From: Seiridium cupressi
Lineage: Eukaryota > Ascomycota > Sordariomycetes > Amphisphaeriales > Sporocadaceae
NCBI GenBank assembly: GCA_036674765.1
Contig: JARVKI010000046.1
Span: forward strand, 248,001-312,000
Direction: 5' to 3'
Length of the DNA stretch: 64,000 nucleotides
Below are positions 1-10,444 of the stretch, piece by piece (the stretch's first letter is position 1; each line of letters starts with the position of its first letter). The notes beneath the pieces were generated by a model. The model saw only the letters and a program-made list of their open reading frames with translations. It made no database searches and was not told the origin of the DNA. Made by a program: the position numbers and the translations under genes.

Positions 1-2
1 CG

Positions 3-299
3 GAGCTGGCTGCAGATGGTCCTCCCAGTGGCGACACCATGGTGTCTCCATTGTCCCCAGACAGCGCCCGCTTCCCTGGCCAGCAACGACAGTACGAAGC
101 TTACAATCCCGACCGACACGGTAACTATTCGCAATACACGGATAGGTCTGGAAACCTTAGTCCTCATCGAGATACTATATATGGTTCAGTCCTCTCCGTC
201 ACCCCTCAGCATACTGGGTCAACTCTGGAACATCCATCTAGCGCAAACGAGAGAACTGGACAACGGGCAATGGCACCCATCGCAGAGTTGCCAGGCTGA
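3..299 (+). CDS. C-terminal end of an unknown protein (5' truncated)
   Basis: A reading frame is open from the left edge of the window and stops at 299. The visible 98 residues are hydrophilic and rich in Ser, Pro, Arg, Tyr and Asp, and end in APIAELPG. Such tails are common on the cytoplasmic side of fungal single-pass membrane proteins, but no membrane segment lies inside the window, so the comparison is only suggestive. A second overlapping frame (16-303) is probably a shadow. No function can be assigned without the upstream sequence. Confidence 0.45.
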   Translation, partial: ELAADGPPSGDTMVSPLSPDSARFPGQQRQYEAYNPDRHGNYSQYTDRSGNLSPHRDTIYGSVLSVTPQHTGSTLEHPSSANERTGQRAMAPIAELPG

Positions 300-685
300 T
301 TGAAGTTGGGATCAGCTTATACAGCTGGCACCGATGCGATCTTTGAGACCATGTTAATGTAGGGAAATCCCTGCAATCTTACACGGCCAATGGGACGATG
401 GGAAGGAAATGGGCAAAGATGCTGGTCAGCTTTCATAGTTTCCCATATGTAAAGTAAATAGACCGATTCCTCACGTGCACCTCAATCTCGCCTTCGATAA
501 GCCCCATAGCCCTAATTTTGGTCCCATACCAGGGTCAGTCACTTTCCCGTTAGCTTGTCTCAATAGCTGTTCGAATAATTCATGCATGTGGTACAACAAA
601 TTAACGAACAGGCAAATTTTTGTCGCATCACAGTTCTCATTACAACTTACTGTGTATATCGCAATAGTACCCTGTATGTTTATAA
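300..685. other. Intergenic, nothing recognised
   Basis: This gap lies between the truncated gene and the tRNA. Short open frames on both strands overlap one another and show no protein-like composition. I see no repeat or regulatory cluster. Confidence 0.5.
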
Positions 686-771
686 GGGGTTGTGGTTTAG
701 TGGTATAACGTTTCCTTAGCATGCGATAAAAAGCATGGAAAAGGTCCTGGGTTCGATTCCCAGCTACTCCA
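686..771 (+). tRNA. tRNA-Ala(AGC) with a 14-nt intron
   Basis: The sequence folds as a tRNA. The acceptor stem is GGGGTTG with CTACTCC, including the G3:U70 pair that marks alanine tRNAs, with one T-T mismatch. The anticodon stem is TTTCC/GGAAA around loop TTAGCAT with anticodon AGC at 718-720. A 14-nt intron at 722-735 follows the base 3' of the anticodon, the usual nuclear position. The internal promoter A box (693-703) and B box (750-760) are good, and TTTT at 778-781 can end Pol III transcription. The intron edges are ambiguous because GCAT occurs at both ends. Bases 772-774 happen to read CCA. Confidence 0.9.
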
Positions 772-1220
772 CCATTCTTTTGACCATGGGTGAAAAAAAG
801 TAGTTAGCCTTTACGGCATGGATTGGCTTCTATGGAATCTTTATATACGTATGTATGACTACCTCAACACATATAGCTAGTCACGTCCCATACCCCTCGG
901 GAGGACGTGGGCGCCGTTTCACGGCACCACCAAGAAGTTACACAAAACTCGTGATGTCATAATCAGCCCCGTAGTCGTCCAGGTCCACTATGCTACTATT
1001 GACGCTCTGTCAGTGGTTATGTAGTTCGACAATGAAAATCGCATCTCTCATTGTTCTATCGAGACACACCCAAGCGTATGCTTGTATATGCATATGAAAG
1101 ATACCGTGGAGCCACCAGGAGGTGCGACTGATGGATTTATCGGCGGAAATTATCCCCGCTGCTTTCCATGCGGCCTCAGCTTGTTTGCCACGGTCTGCCG
1201 CAAGAACGTTCCTGCTTTTA

Positions 1221-1297
1221 CTCCTCCTCCTCCTCCTCCTCCTCCTCCTCCTCCTCCTCCTCCTCCTCCTCCTCCTCCTCCTCCTCCTCCTCCTCCT
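1221..1297. repeat. (CTC)n trinucleotide microsatellite, about 25 copies
   Basis: A perfect run of CTC/CCT units covers 77 bases. It opens artificial homopolymer frames on both strands (poly-Pro, poly-Ser, poly-Leu and poly-Arg), which I did not call as genes. The rest of 772-1531 holds nothing recognisable. Confidence 0.97.
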
Positions 1298-1531
1298 ATT
1301 CTTCTTCTCCGTCAAGATTTCTCGGCATTTTCCACTTCCTCAGCTGTCATGACCAGATGCAGGCGAGAGCGAGTTCTCAGATTGTACTACATCATCATAT
1401 TGGGATGACCTTTTGTTAGTCACGCACTGGCTGGACAATATGATCCACGTAGATCCCGATACACCGCTTTTGCGTATGCGAGCGCGCTGTATGGTCCGTT
1501 ATATTCATTATAACCCAATCTCCGTCAGACG

Positions 1532-2984
1532 TTAGATTTGATTCTGATTCTGGTGTTCTATATTAAGCCGGGGTAATGATGGTGATGAACCTCGTGAGGG
1601 ATTTCTATATTGCAGAAAGTTCTTGGTGGGCGAGCTTTGGTGTGGCGAGAAGAAACTCCATGATATGTTGGGAAAGAGATTTTTGTTGGGTACCATTTGG
1701 ACTACGGACCATCTATAACATGGGCCAGTCATACAATGACCGGCAGCTTCTTCCCCGAACATGAGTTCAATCTTTGGTCGAATCTTTATAGCCATCTCCA
1801 TGAGACCATCCATGTCCACTCCATTATTTCTTGCAGCTTCATACAAATCCCGTTTTTGATGGATGAACTCGACCAGGAAGAGTCGCACATGTTGATTTTT
1901 GAGACTGATGTCACCCATTAATATGACCGCCTTCACGAGATCGATTTCCTTCACAGTCAAGTCCAGGGATTCTCTTCCCGGGCAGAGAGGTTCTGGATGT
2001 ATAAAGGCGTTATTAAATGGTAATGAACCCCCCCTCTCCTTCCCCTTCTCCCCTTCCAATAAACATATGACTTACCAGAAACACCTATAACGCCATTTCT
2101 ACGTCAAATGTAGTATTTTTGAGGTATTTATGCCAATTGAGAATTGCCATGACGTTTTCATTCTGTTCGATTGGTAGGTGGCCATCATTTAGTGCGTTCG
2201 TGGTCTTGTGGCGAACCGCCTCCAAAGCACCTCGATGACCTGAAATATTGTAAAGAGCAATGCCAGATAAAATCTCATCTGCGAAGTCCTTCTCGGGAGG
2301 GAAGGTCCATATAACGTCCTCGTTGCATCCAGATTGACGAGATTGGTTCAGGTGGTTAAGAATGGCTGCTCTGGCATATTCTTCTCGAGTTGACTTGGTA
2401 GTCAAGGAGTCGTCGCGGAATTCCTTCAAAAAGAATACTTCATCCGATGGTGTGTCGAAGCCTTCGCACAGGTAGGAAACCGGTGATGAGAACCCACATG
2501 GTCTGTGCGTTCTCCGGTAGATAGGCCAGACGGCCTGGAGTTGGAGCGTCTCTCCTCCTCCTCCTCCTCCTCCTCCTCCTCTGCCACACACAATAAAACT
2601 GCTTCTCACCCATATTGTATGCCCAGGACACTGTCCCCTCGGTCTTTGGAGGCGCCAGTATTCCACTGTAGCCTTTTCAGACGAGATTGAAGATGACACA
2701 ACAACAGGCGTTGCTGTTGGTTCAAAAGGCGACGCTGTGAACTTGCCCTTGCCCAAGACTTTGTCCACGCTTGATTTGAGGGTTTTTTGCTTCAAGCCGT
2801 TTTCAGCGTACCATCCCACCACTAAGCAAACGTGTGATACTCCTCCGTCGGGAGCACGGTTTCGAGCTTCATCGGTCAAAGGTCCCGGGTGCACATGATT
2901 GCATCTCCGTTGGAGATTTGGCGCGTCCATTGAAGTTTCGTGCATGTGGTGTGCTGGAATCCCACGCGTCGGTGGTTGCCGCAT
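1532..2984 (-). pseudogene. Fragmented unknown gene, two exon-like pieces
   Basis: Two minus-strand stretches read like protein. The upstream piece (about 2085-2470) holds acidic, helix-like sequence ending NTTFDVEMAL. The downstream piece (about 1720-2012) reads through LTVKEIDLVKAVILMGDI and continues to the GEEAAGH region. A good donor (GTAAGT, near 2074) and an acceptor near 2012 join the second piece in phase only with a frame that is closed upstream by a TGA, so the first piece does not connect. Either an intron was missed or a frame-breaking indel is present. The (AGG)n tract at 2552-2582 may lie in an intron. I do not recognise the family. Confidence 0.3.
2552..2582. repeat. (CTC)n short microsatellite, about 10 copies
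   Basis: A second CTC/CCT tract lies inside the damaged minus-strand gene. It is read as poly-Gly or poly-Arg depending on frame. A GTGAG donor-like site lies just 5' of it on the minus strand, so it may be intronic. Confidence 0.85.
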
Positions 2985-3329
2985 TCGTATGCCTTTAGAC
3001 TAGTTGTCCGGCCGATTTGCCGTTCGACTTCCGCCATCGTGTCGAGCAAGCGCGCTGTGTTACTTTCGGTGAGAGTCGGTGACGAGATGTTGGGTTCAAA
3101 TGAAGCAGTCTGGTTGGGGAGTTGGGTGTTCGCGGAGCACGTTGTGCGTGTGACAGGCCGGAGGGGAAAGAGCTAACCTTCTGGTGAGTGAGAAGGTGAG
3201 ATGCCTTGTTCCAGCAGGCGAAATAGTAGGTGACAAAGGTTTGCTTTTTTTGTAGAGCTTTGTAGTGGGGCAAGATTATGTACCAGTTAAAAGTGATGAT
3301 GCGACACAGGAAAAGTTTCCCAAGGTACA

Positions 3330-3560
3330 TTATAGCTAATTACGTTTTAAAAAATTTATAAAAGAAACTCTATAAGGAAAACTCTATAAAAGAAATTTTA
3401 TAAAAGGAAGTCCCCTTTAAGAATATATATTTTTATAAGATTACCCCGGTATTATAGCAAGCTGGTTGGGTGTCAGTCTAATAGCGGGTTGGTTGTCTGT
3501 CAGTCCCCGCCTTTTAATTGCTATGCCTAGTAACTCATTTTCGTTAGGTAAAAAGGACAA
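3330..3560. other. AT-rich island with short imperfect repeats
   Basis: The stretch 3340-3450 is strongly AT-rich and repeats a motif close to CTCTATAA-RRGAAA about three times in slightly altered form. AT-rich islands of this kind are common remains of mutated repeats in ascomycetes. The following stretch to about 4229 has scattered short frames (one of 64 codons at 3594-3788) that I cannot assign. No terminal repeats or transposase motifs are visible. Confidence 0.4.
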
Positions 3561-4229
3561 GCTTTTACTACTGGAAATACTCACTCCAAAATTGTGATAA
3601 TTACTAGTTCGACAAACTTCACTGCGCGCTCTAGCAATCGACCTGCTAGACTAGACCTCCCGTACCGTAACACCCGGGAACAGCAAGCTAAGTTATGGAC
3701 TGCCACCAAGGAATACGTACACCGACCATCTTGCACGGGTCCCAAGCTCGAATTCACGGATACACAGCGACAGATACTACGAACCTGAGAACTTGCATGA
3801 AGACGCCGGGAAGTGTTTTAATTATATTTTTCAGAGCTAACTAGGTAGGTAGGGTAATTCTGCCCAGTTGTAGATTTGCGACGTGATACCTGCGTATATG
3901 ACCAAACCTTCTGCCTTGTGGTTCCTCCTCAAGTCACCATCCTCTATATCTCATCCTGTTACTGTTCCTCCTCTATATAAAAAGCATTGCTCAGACTGGC
4001 CCCCATTAAGAGGACAGTTCTCATCTTCACCCTGCAACAAGCTTGCAGGATTTTGGTGCGCTGTTCCGAATCCGTAGTTTCGAATTGAATGTGACTGGGA
4101 TGTGGATCAATTGTGATCAATTCCGACGATTCCGCCTCGTATTCGCATACCTTCATATATCTCGCCAGGTTTGAAGGTGGCGAGGTCCTTCTCTTTGACC
4201 ACTGGCCAGTACTGACGTCCCGAGAGTAT

Positions 4230-5042
4230 TCAACATCGGATTCGTGCACTAGGCGCCTTGCAGCCATGGGTACGATTGTGAGGGCCTCGCACATCCTCTC
4301 TGTTGCGCTTCTCGACTTTCCTGAAGCTCTTGCTGTTGCACGCCGCACCAATCTGCTCCAATGATGCAGTACATGGGCAATCGATGTATTGACGGCTCAG
4401 ACGATGTTCTCGCACGTCAACCCAGAGCGCATCCAGACAATGGTGGAAGAGCCGCTCGAAGCACTCGTGCAATTCTGCTACGACGTTGGGTATATCGGCT
4501 GTGGGAGAGTATGGCCTGAGGAGGAATGCCTTCTCCAACGACTTCTGGGAGTCGAACAAGCACACTTCATTTCGTGAGTCACTGAAGTCGGCCTGTTTCC
4601 TGTCCATGCAGTGCTCGATCAGAATTTCTATTGCAGATAGCATGATAGGCTTGTATGGCTCAAGTCGGCACGGGAAGTATTTATGTGACTTCACCGAGCT
4701 TTCGTAGTGTTCCTCAACCTTTTCAAGACAACTCTGGAATGTGTCTAGATGACCCAGGTGTCCCGAAATCTCATCGACGACCATTTCGGCAGCAATCATC
4801 TGATCGAAGAGCAGGATGTGTATGGGCTGTCGCCAGAGCGTTACCTCGCCCTTACAGCGGGACAAGGTATCAGTAACGTACTCTTCAATCTCGTCGTAAA
4901 CATCGTCCTGAGTGCCGTCCTCAGTCCACCTGTCGACTCGGTCTTGAAATGTCGCCGCATCCGGGGGGATGTCGATCAAGAGCACTCCTACCTGCTTGTC
5001 AAAGCAGCGGAAGCTTTTGCGGGCCTGGTAGCTGTACGCCAT
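4230..5042 (-). CDS. Hypothetical protein, 270 aa
   Basis: A single uninterrupted frame starts at an ATG with N-terminus MAYSYQARKSFRCFDKQVGV. The product is acidic and probably soluble, with no signal peptide or membrane segment, and contains several Cys and His residues without a recognisable zinc-finger spacing. The last 30 residues overlap a second open frame (3959-4351) that also looks protein-like, so the true 3' end may use an intron or a different frame. I do not recognise the family. A dense cluster of ACAAT motifs lies 410-670 bp upstream of the start. Confidence 0.5.
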   Translation of the reverse strand: MAYSYQARKSFRCFDKQVGVLLIDIPPDAATFQDRVDRWTEDGTQDDVYDEIEEYVTDTLSRCKGEVTLWRQPIHILLFDQMIAAEMVVDEISGHLGHLDTFQSCLEKVEEHYESSVKSHKYFPCRLEPYKPIMLSAIEILIEHCMDRKQADFSDSRNEVCLFDSQKSLEKAFLLRPYSPTADIPNVVAELHECFERLFHHCLDALWVDVREHRLSRQYIDCPCTASLEQIGAACNSKSFRKVEKRNREDVRGPHNRTHGCKAPSARIRC

Positions 5043-5454
5043 CTTGTTTCTGGTTCGGTGAAAGACGCAATGCGATGAACAGAGATGTGAGTACGAGTGT
5101 CGGGTTCGAAGTACGCGGTGATGGGATGCTGGTCTCGGAGTAGTGTTTTGTGGTCTGGGTGAAATTGCTGCGTGGATGTAAATAATCTTGTGACTGATTG
5201 GCTGACGATTTGATATCGGGCTGGAGGTGCATTGATCATTTATCAGGATAGGTCAAGCCTTCCGGAGATAGAGTTGAGATAGAGTTGAGCAAGTTTTAAA
5301 TTTTCTCCTCCTCTTTTCTATTACCAGATCAGGATTGTTGAATTAGTATGCCGATTGATCTTTGGGATTTTCCAGGATCTTTATCTGTTATCTCGCCAGT
5401 AATCTTCAGGCTGTTAGGCCATGTTGGACCGGAAGACAAAGCCATGTTGTGAGA

Positions 5455-5712
5455 ACAATCAAGTTATTCACGAATTGTTCAACATTTTGCACGGAACAAT
5501 GAACAAAAATAACGACACAATGCATTGTGTACAAGTATACAGCTGCCCAATTGTTTACTGGCACATTGTTCTCCAATTGGCTACGTAGTAGTGCTACCAT
5601 TTGTGCCCACCAAGTCAGTCAAGACTGATATGCGGCTCTGATTACAATGAACATCAATCGATACTCAAGCATCAAGCCCAAGCTTGTTGGTCAATTACAA
5701 CCAGCTAACAAT
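5455..5712. promoter_or_regulatory. Cluster of nine ACAAT/ATTGT motifs
   Basis: Nine copies of ACAAT or its complement occur at 5455, 5474, 5496, 5517, 5524, 5550, 5565, 5644 and 5708. Two of them form the perfect 12-base palindrome ACAATGCATTGT at 5517-5528. Random sequence of this length would carry about one or fewer. ACAAT is the core bound by HMG-box proteins. The cluster lies upstream of the 4230-5042 gene. The regulatory role is inferred. Confidence 0.4.
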
Positions 5713-5904
5713 TGATAAGGCGCCAAGAAATCCAAACAAGAACTTAGTTCCATGTCGATTGGAAACGCTGGCACACTAATGTCTTAACGTATACGGCTTC
5801 TACACCCTGTTCATGCCAAATCCGATTGTGCAATTTCATAAAACTAATATCATTATTCATGAGACACTCGAAAGTTACGTGCTACCGAATCTACACTGAG
5901 CCTC

Positions 5905-7631
5905 TCAAGCTTCTCGCTTTTCAGTCCCTGCGTACTCCACCTGGTCAGCTGGACCCATCTCCCGTTCCTTCTCATTCATAACAGTATCTTGTCGATCCGC
6001 ATCCTCGTTGCCATGCAAACCGATCTTGTACCAAGGCAGATCAAACAATCTGTTCATTGATTCAAGGGATCTTCCGGACGTCTCGGGAATTGAGAACCAC
6101 ACCCATACACCACCAATGATTGTGACAACGGCGAAGAACCAGAATGTGCCCTTCGGACTAATGCCTCCATGACCGGCGGGGAGCAGCATGTTAGGTACGG
6201 CTCGCGAGTTACCGTACTGGTTGACGAAATGAAGCATCATCACAAATGATGTAGATACCGCACGAATTCGCAGCGGGAACAACTCGGCAGTGAGAAGATA
6301 TTGCATAGAGTTCCAGCCAAGCGCCCAGCCAAACCCGGAGAGGTAGATCATGGCAACGGCGCCGCGACTGGCACCGCCCTTGGCAGCGGGGAGGACGTAG
6401 TCGTCAACTACACCAAGCTCAGGGACGGCGGTGAGGAAGCCTGCTATGTAAAGCATGGCGATGGCTTGGAATGTGATGCCGAGGAGGAGAGCTCGCTTTC
6501 TTCCAATGACATCAACCAAGAACAAAGCGCACAGAACGGCGGCGCAGAGCTTGATAATTCCAAAGACAGCCGTCACCAGGAGCGATTCGTTTTGTCCAGT
6601 AATGCCAAGGAGCTTGAACAGGTCTGGAGCATACAAGGTAATGGAACCGGCGCCAGACCACTGGGAAAGGAACTGTACCATCACACTCAGATAAAGGCGG
6701 TACAAGGTGCTCGGAACCAGGAGCATCTCCTTAATAACTCCGAACCAGCCCGTTCCCTTGGTGGCTTCAAGTTCCTCGTCATGTGCGCGGCAAATCGCGC
6801 TGACCTCGTTCACCACGTAAGGGTCCTCCTTGGGGAGGTGACGGAGCCGTGACATAACTTCAAGAGCTTTGTCTAGTTTTCCACGCTTGACGAGGAAGCG
6901 GGGAGACTCATACTGGAAAAGGGAGAGGATCAAGATTATACCAGCAAAGATGATGTGTAAGCTCGTCGGCGCCATCCATCTTATGTGGGCGGTATCTCCC
7001 AAGTTGACCTGGGCTCCATAATTGGCAAAGTAGGCCAAGACAATGCCGAGATAGACGAAACCAGTGAAGATGCAAGTGCAAAGCCCACGAACGGACGCGG
7101 GTGCGATCTCTGCGATGTAGACCGGCCCAACGACAGGAGTCTGGCCAACACCCAGTCCCGCGATGAAGCGTCCAGCATAGACAGCGCCAAGGTTGCCGTT
7201 GTTGCCGAGGAAGATGGCAATTCCGACAATCCAGACAAGGCATAGCTCTCGTGTAGCCCAAATACGACCAATACGATCGCAGATCAGGAATGCGCTGTTG
7301 ACGGCAAGGTGAGTCTTTTGGTTATGCTGGAATTCACTAGGGTGCTGACTTACAATAAAGCACCGCCGACTGATCCGATCTGTACCATAGCCGAGACATT
7401 GGCCTTGATGTTTGTCTGGTCTTGCTTGCTATAGGACGAATAATTGATGGAGTTTTGGAAATCCTTTGAGTTGAAGGCCCCAGAAATCAAGCCTTCATCG
7501 ACGCCACGGGCGGCGCCAAGAAGCGCGAAGGAGATGACGGCGAACCATAGACGCCAGTTGAAGACGTTCTGGGGCTCTTGTAAGTCTTTCAACTTGAAGA
7601 TGTTGACTGGTTTCTTTACACCGCCGGCCAT
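5905..7631 (-). CDS. MFS sugar/quinate-type transporter
   Basis: The spliced model is complement(5905..7294, 7354..7631), with one 59-nt intron that keeps phase and joins GALL to FAFLICDRIGR, giving 555 aa. The protein has the sugar-porter signatures: DRIGR after helix 2, GRFIAGLGVG, ESPRFL between helices 6 and 7, DVIGRK, and a C-terminal PETSGRSLE. About twelve hydrophobic segments are visible with a central loop rich in charges. It should be a plasma-membrane proton symporter for a sugar, or for a compound such as quinate or galacturonate, whose fungal carriers look similar. The substrate cannot be fixed from sequence. The N-terminus (MAGGVKKPVNIFKLKDLQEP) is cytosolic with no signal peptide. 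Confidence 0.88.
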
Positions 7632-9294
7632 TTTCGTCTCTGAGAGATAAGGCTATCTAAGAGTTGGGACGAATGTGAGATGGACGGGAAGCAAGGCCTG
7701 ACCGGGACCACCAGAACTGCAGGATTGAGATCAACAGAATGCTGAGAAGGCTGGGAAAAGGTCGTCTTTAGTACACGATGGATGGCCAGTCTCCCGGAAG
7801 AGCTACACCAATTACAGTCCGATAGCCGCCATGTTGAAGGGATGGCTTGCCGGCATCGACTGATGGTCCGCTTTTTTCTCGGGCCACCCTTGCTCGAAAG
7901 AGCGAACAACATAGTTAATGGCGCTCGTGCAAGTGGGCGTGTTGGTGTGTCAATCTTTGTGCCCCCGCATGAAGTGAGAGAGAGATTCCTCCAGCTGGCC
8001 CCGTCTCCGCGGACTCGTTTCGCGGCCACGGACGAAGCAGTGGATTTTCCCCCGCATTCTCTCCACGAGCTTTCTCACCGTTTTAACCCATCGTCGTGGT
8101 TGCCAAGCTGACCAGGGCTTCAAGCAGCCATTGAGAGCGCGGGATATGGTCAAGAAGGTGGAATAGGTGACGAGACGCCAAGGAGCGAGGGAATTGGGGT
8201 GAAATCAAGACATGGGCTGCCGGTAGCTTTCCTCGGCTCCCGTGACCAAGCCTTCTCGGCAAGGGCCTTCAGAGCGCAGGGAGGCTGACCAATGGATTGT
8301 CCTACTTGTCCCCAGGGGCCAGGATGTTGAGCGACAGGCGGCTAGCCATTAAGTCCCGACAGCGGCATCTCGCATGAGACGATACCCGAGAACTTTAGAT
8401 TTGATCCGAGCGGAGCCTTGAAGAGTATTCAGACGACTATTTGTAAACTGCTCAGTGAAGGATATACGTGCCACTCCCCAATGGTGACAGAGAGCTGGGA
8501 CGGCGGGCTCAGCTTGGCAGTCAGTTCGCCGGCAGGCATCACAAGATCCGGACCGTTGGGTCCTTGGCTCTACTTGGAGCTGGAAGTCTTGGGGGTGGAG
8601 TCGACCCGGTTAATTATCTTTTGCTGCGCCATGACTCGCCCTTGGGGCAACCGTCGCGTACATTTTGGGTTCCATAATGCCCAGACCATCGCACGTTACA
8701 CTGCAACAGGTATGTAGGACGAGTCCTGGGGAATGGGGAAGTCTGCGGAGTGCCCCTAGTTAGGTATTCGAATGGCCTGCGCCTGTGCTCGTGCGTCGGA
8801 GGGACCTTCACCCTTCTTCCCCGCACCCCAACAGTCTCCACGACACGAGGGCCTCGTTCAGCGGTTGGTCCGTTGAACGCTTGAAATTAGCGCACCTGCA
8901 ACGTTTTAATGGACGATTGACCAAAAAAAAAAAAAAAAAAAAAAAACCATGGTATATCAAAGTCCAAAGGTAGGAGGATTGATATAGGATCCCTAGGTGT
9001 CTCCGCAATCACTTTCGAGGAAATTCTTTGTTGGAGACATGCAGACGCTGACGTCGGTGCTGGCTCACAGAGGTGCCAAATGCCTGCAATGTAGCGGCAT
9101 TTGACATCTGCGCCAACTCTTGTGTTCTCGTATCCACAACTGCTTGGCATACCTTCGCTATCATCTAAAGCAAACGCCAGATGCCCAAGGCAGTTGGTTG
9201 GTTGCCACTTTTTTTGCCATCACACTATAACTACCCCTGAAAGCTTGAAAATGACGATCACCCACAGTCTGAGTGAACGTGCTGCAGGACGTCG
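7632..9294. other. Intergenic, upstream of the transporter
   Basis: No gene is supported here. Short frames occur on both strands without protein-like continuity. The region contains the A24 tract at 8923-8946 and presumably the transporter promoter, but I see no clear TATA box or binding-site cluster. Confidence 0.5.
8923..8946 (+). repeat. Homopolymer A24
   Basis: Twenty-four consecutive A residues lie between two non-coding stretches. No retroposed coding sequence or target-site duplication is visible around it, so I treat it as a simple homopolymer that is prone to length error. Confidence 0.95.
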
Positions 9295-9487
9295 GAGGTC
9301 TTCACTGAAAGTTGCACCCTTCTCTGAGCCGCACTGATTTCGCAAGTATATAACTTAACAATATAACGGAATTAGTTAAAATATGCAATTTGGAATTTCT
9401 ACGATTCCCCCTTGACTTTTACTATAGATATTCCTTGAATTTTTACCGAAATATGTGGGGAAGTGTGCAACTTTCAGTGAGGACCTC
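9295..9487. mobile_element. MITE-like element, 193 bp with 23-bp terminal inverted repeats
   Basis: The left end (9295-9317) and right end (9465-9487) are reverse complements over 23 bases with one mismatch; the shared core is CACTGAAAGTTGCAC. The interior is AT-rich and non-coding. Size, terminal inverted repeats and absence of coding capacity fit a miniature inverted-repeat transposable element. I could not identify a clear target-site duplication, so the exact ends and superfamily are open. Confidence 0.65.
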
Positions 9488-10332
9488 GCTGGCTGGCGCA
9501 TAGGAAGGATGGATTGAGCGCGGCTTTTTTAACGGCTACGAGCAAAATCATGTCCACGAAAGAGAAATTTCCTATTTGCTTTTGCTCCAAGTCCTGGTCC
9601 GAGAACTTTCTGACCTAGTAATGGGAGTGAAATCCAGTACGATGAGCGGTTGAGAAAATCTATCCACTTCCGGTACATTTGCGCTGCCATCGAGTGAAAC
9701 ACAACGTTGTCGCGCGTTCTGGCCAATTCTATTTAGACTCATCATTTGTTATCAATTTAGCTAAACTCTTGGTATCATGTTAGCAAACTTCCTTATCATT
9801 CAAAATCAAAGTATCACGACTACTACGCTCTCGATCTCGGTACATTTGCGGTTCCGTGTTCCTCTCTGACACTCATGTGAATACTAATGAATACTTTACT
9901 GCGAGGAGGAGGTTATTCTTTCTCCGGGAAGTTAGGCTTCCCGGGACACCTAAAAGCCCAATCTAGTGATATGTGATATAAGATATAGAGGATGAGCAAG
10001 CGCTCAACATCAAGTTGCTATAACGAACTCACACCAATGACGCTCAGAAAAAGGGCCGTTAATTTTAATGTATTATTTCTCTATCCATATATCAAATGGC
10101 ACTTTTCTATCATATACCATTTGGGTGACTCTTTATTAGAACGTTAGGTTGACTTCCCTTTGAGAGGAACCCCGATTACAAATCTTCTCTCTTTCTAATA
10201 AATTTCTCTAGAAACATACTCCCAAGAGCCCTCTTCGAAAACTTCTGGAGAGAAGTTTTTTTTTTTCCTTTTCCGAGCGTGCGTTTAATCTGTCAAAGTA
10301 TCACTAAGTAGGTCTAGGAAACTGGTAAGACA

Positions 10333-10338
10333 TATAAA
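10333..10338 (+). promoter_or_regulatory. TATA box of the CVNH gene
   Basis: TATAAA lies 107 bp upstream of the ATG at 10445. It is followed by a pyrimidine-rich stretch ending in CCCATCCCCCCAG just before the start codon, a common layout for well-expressed fungal genes. Confidence 0.5.
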
Positions 10339-10444
10339 GACTCATTCCTCTTTTGCACTCTGGTAATCTTCAATTACCATCTTCACAACTCGCCCCTCCA
10401 GACTACCAACGCCACTCACTCGACTACTCATCCCATCCCCCCAG

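Noticed and set aside
1010..1420. Poly-Arg, poly-Pro, poly-Leu and poly-Ser frames
   Set aside because: All are translations of the CTC microsatellite and have no sensible flanking protein.
3330..3800. LTR or transposon copy
   Set aside because: AT-rich repeats are present, but no terminal repeats, primer-binding site or transposase motif was found.
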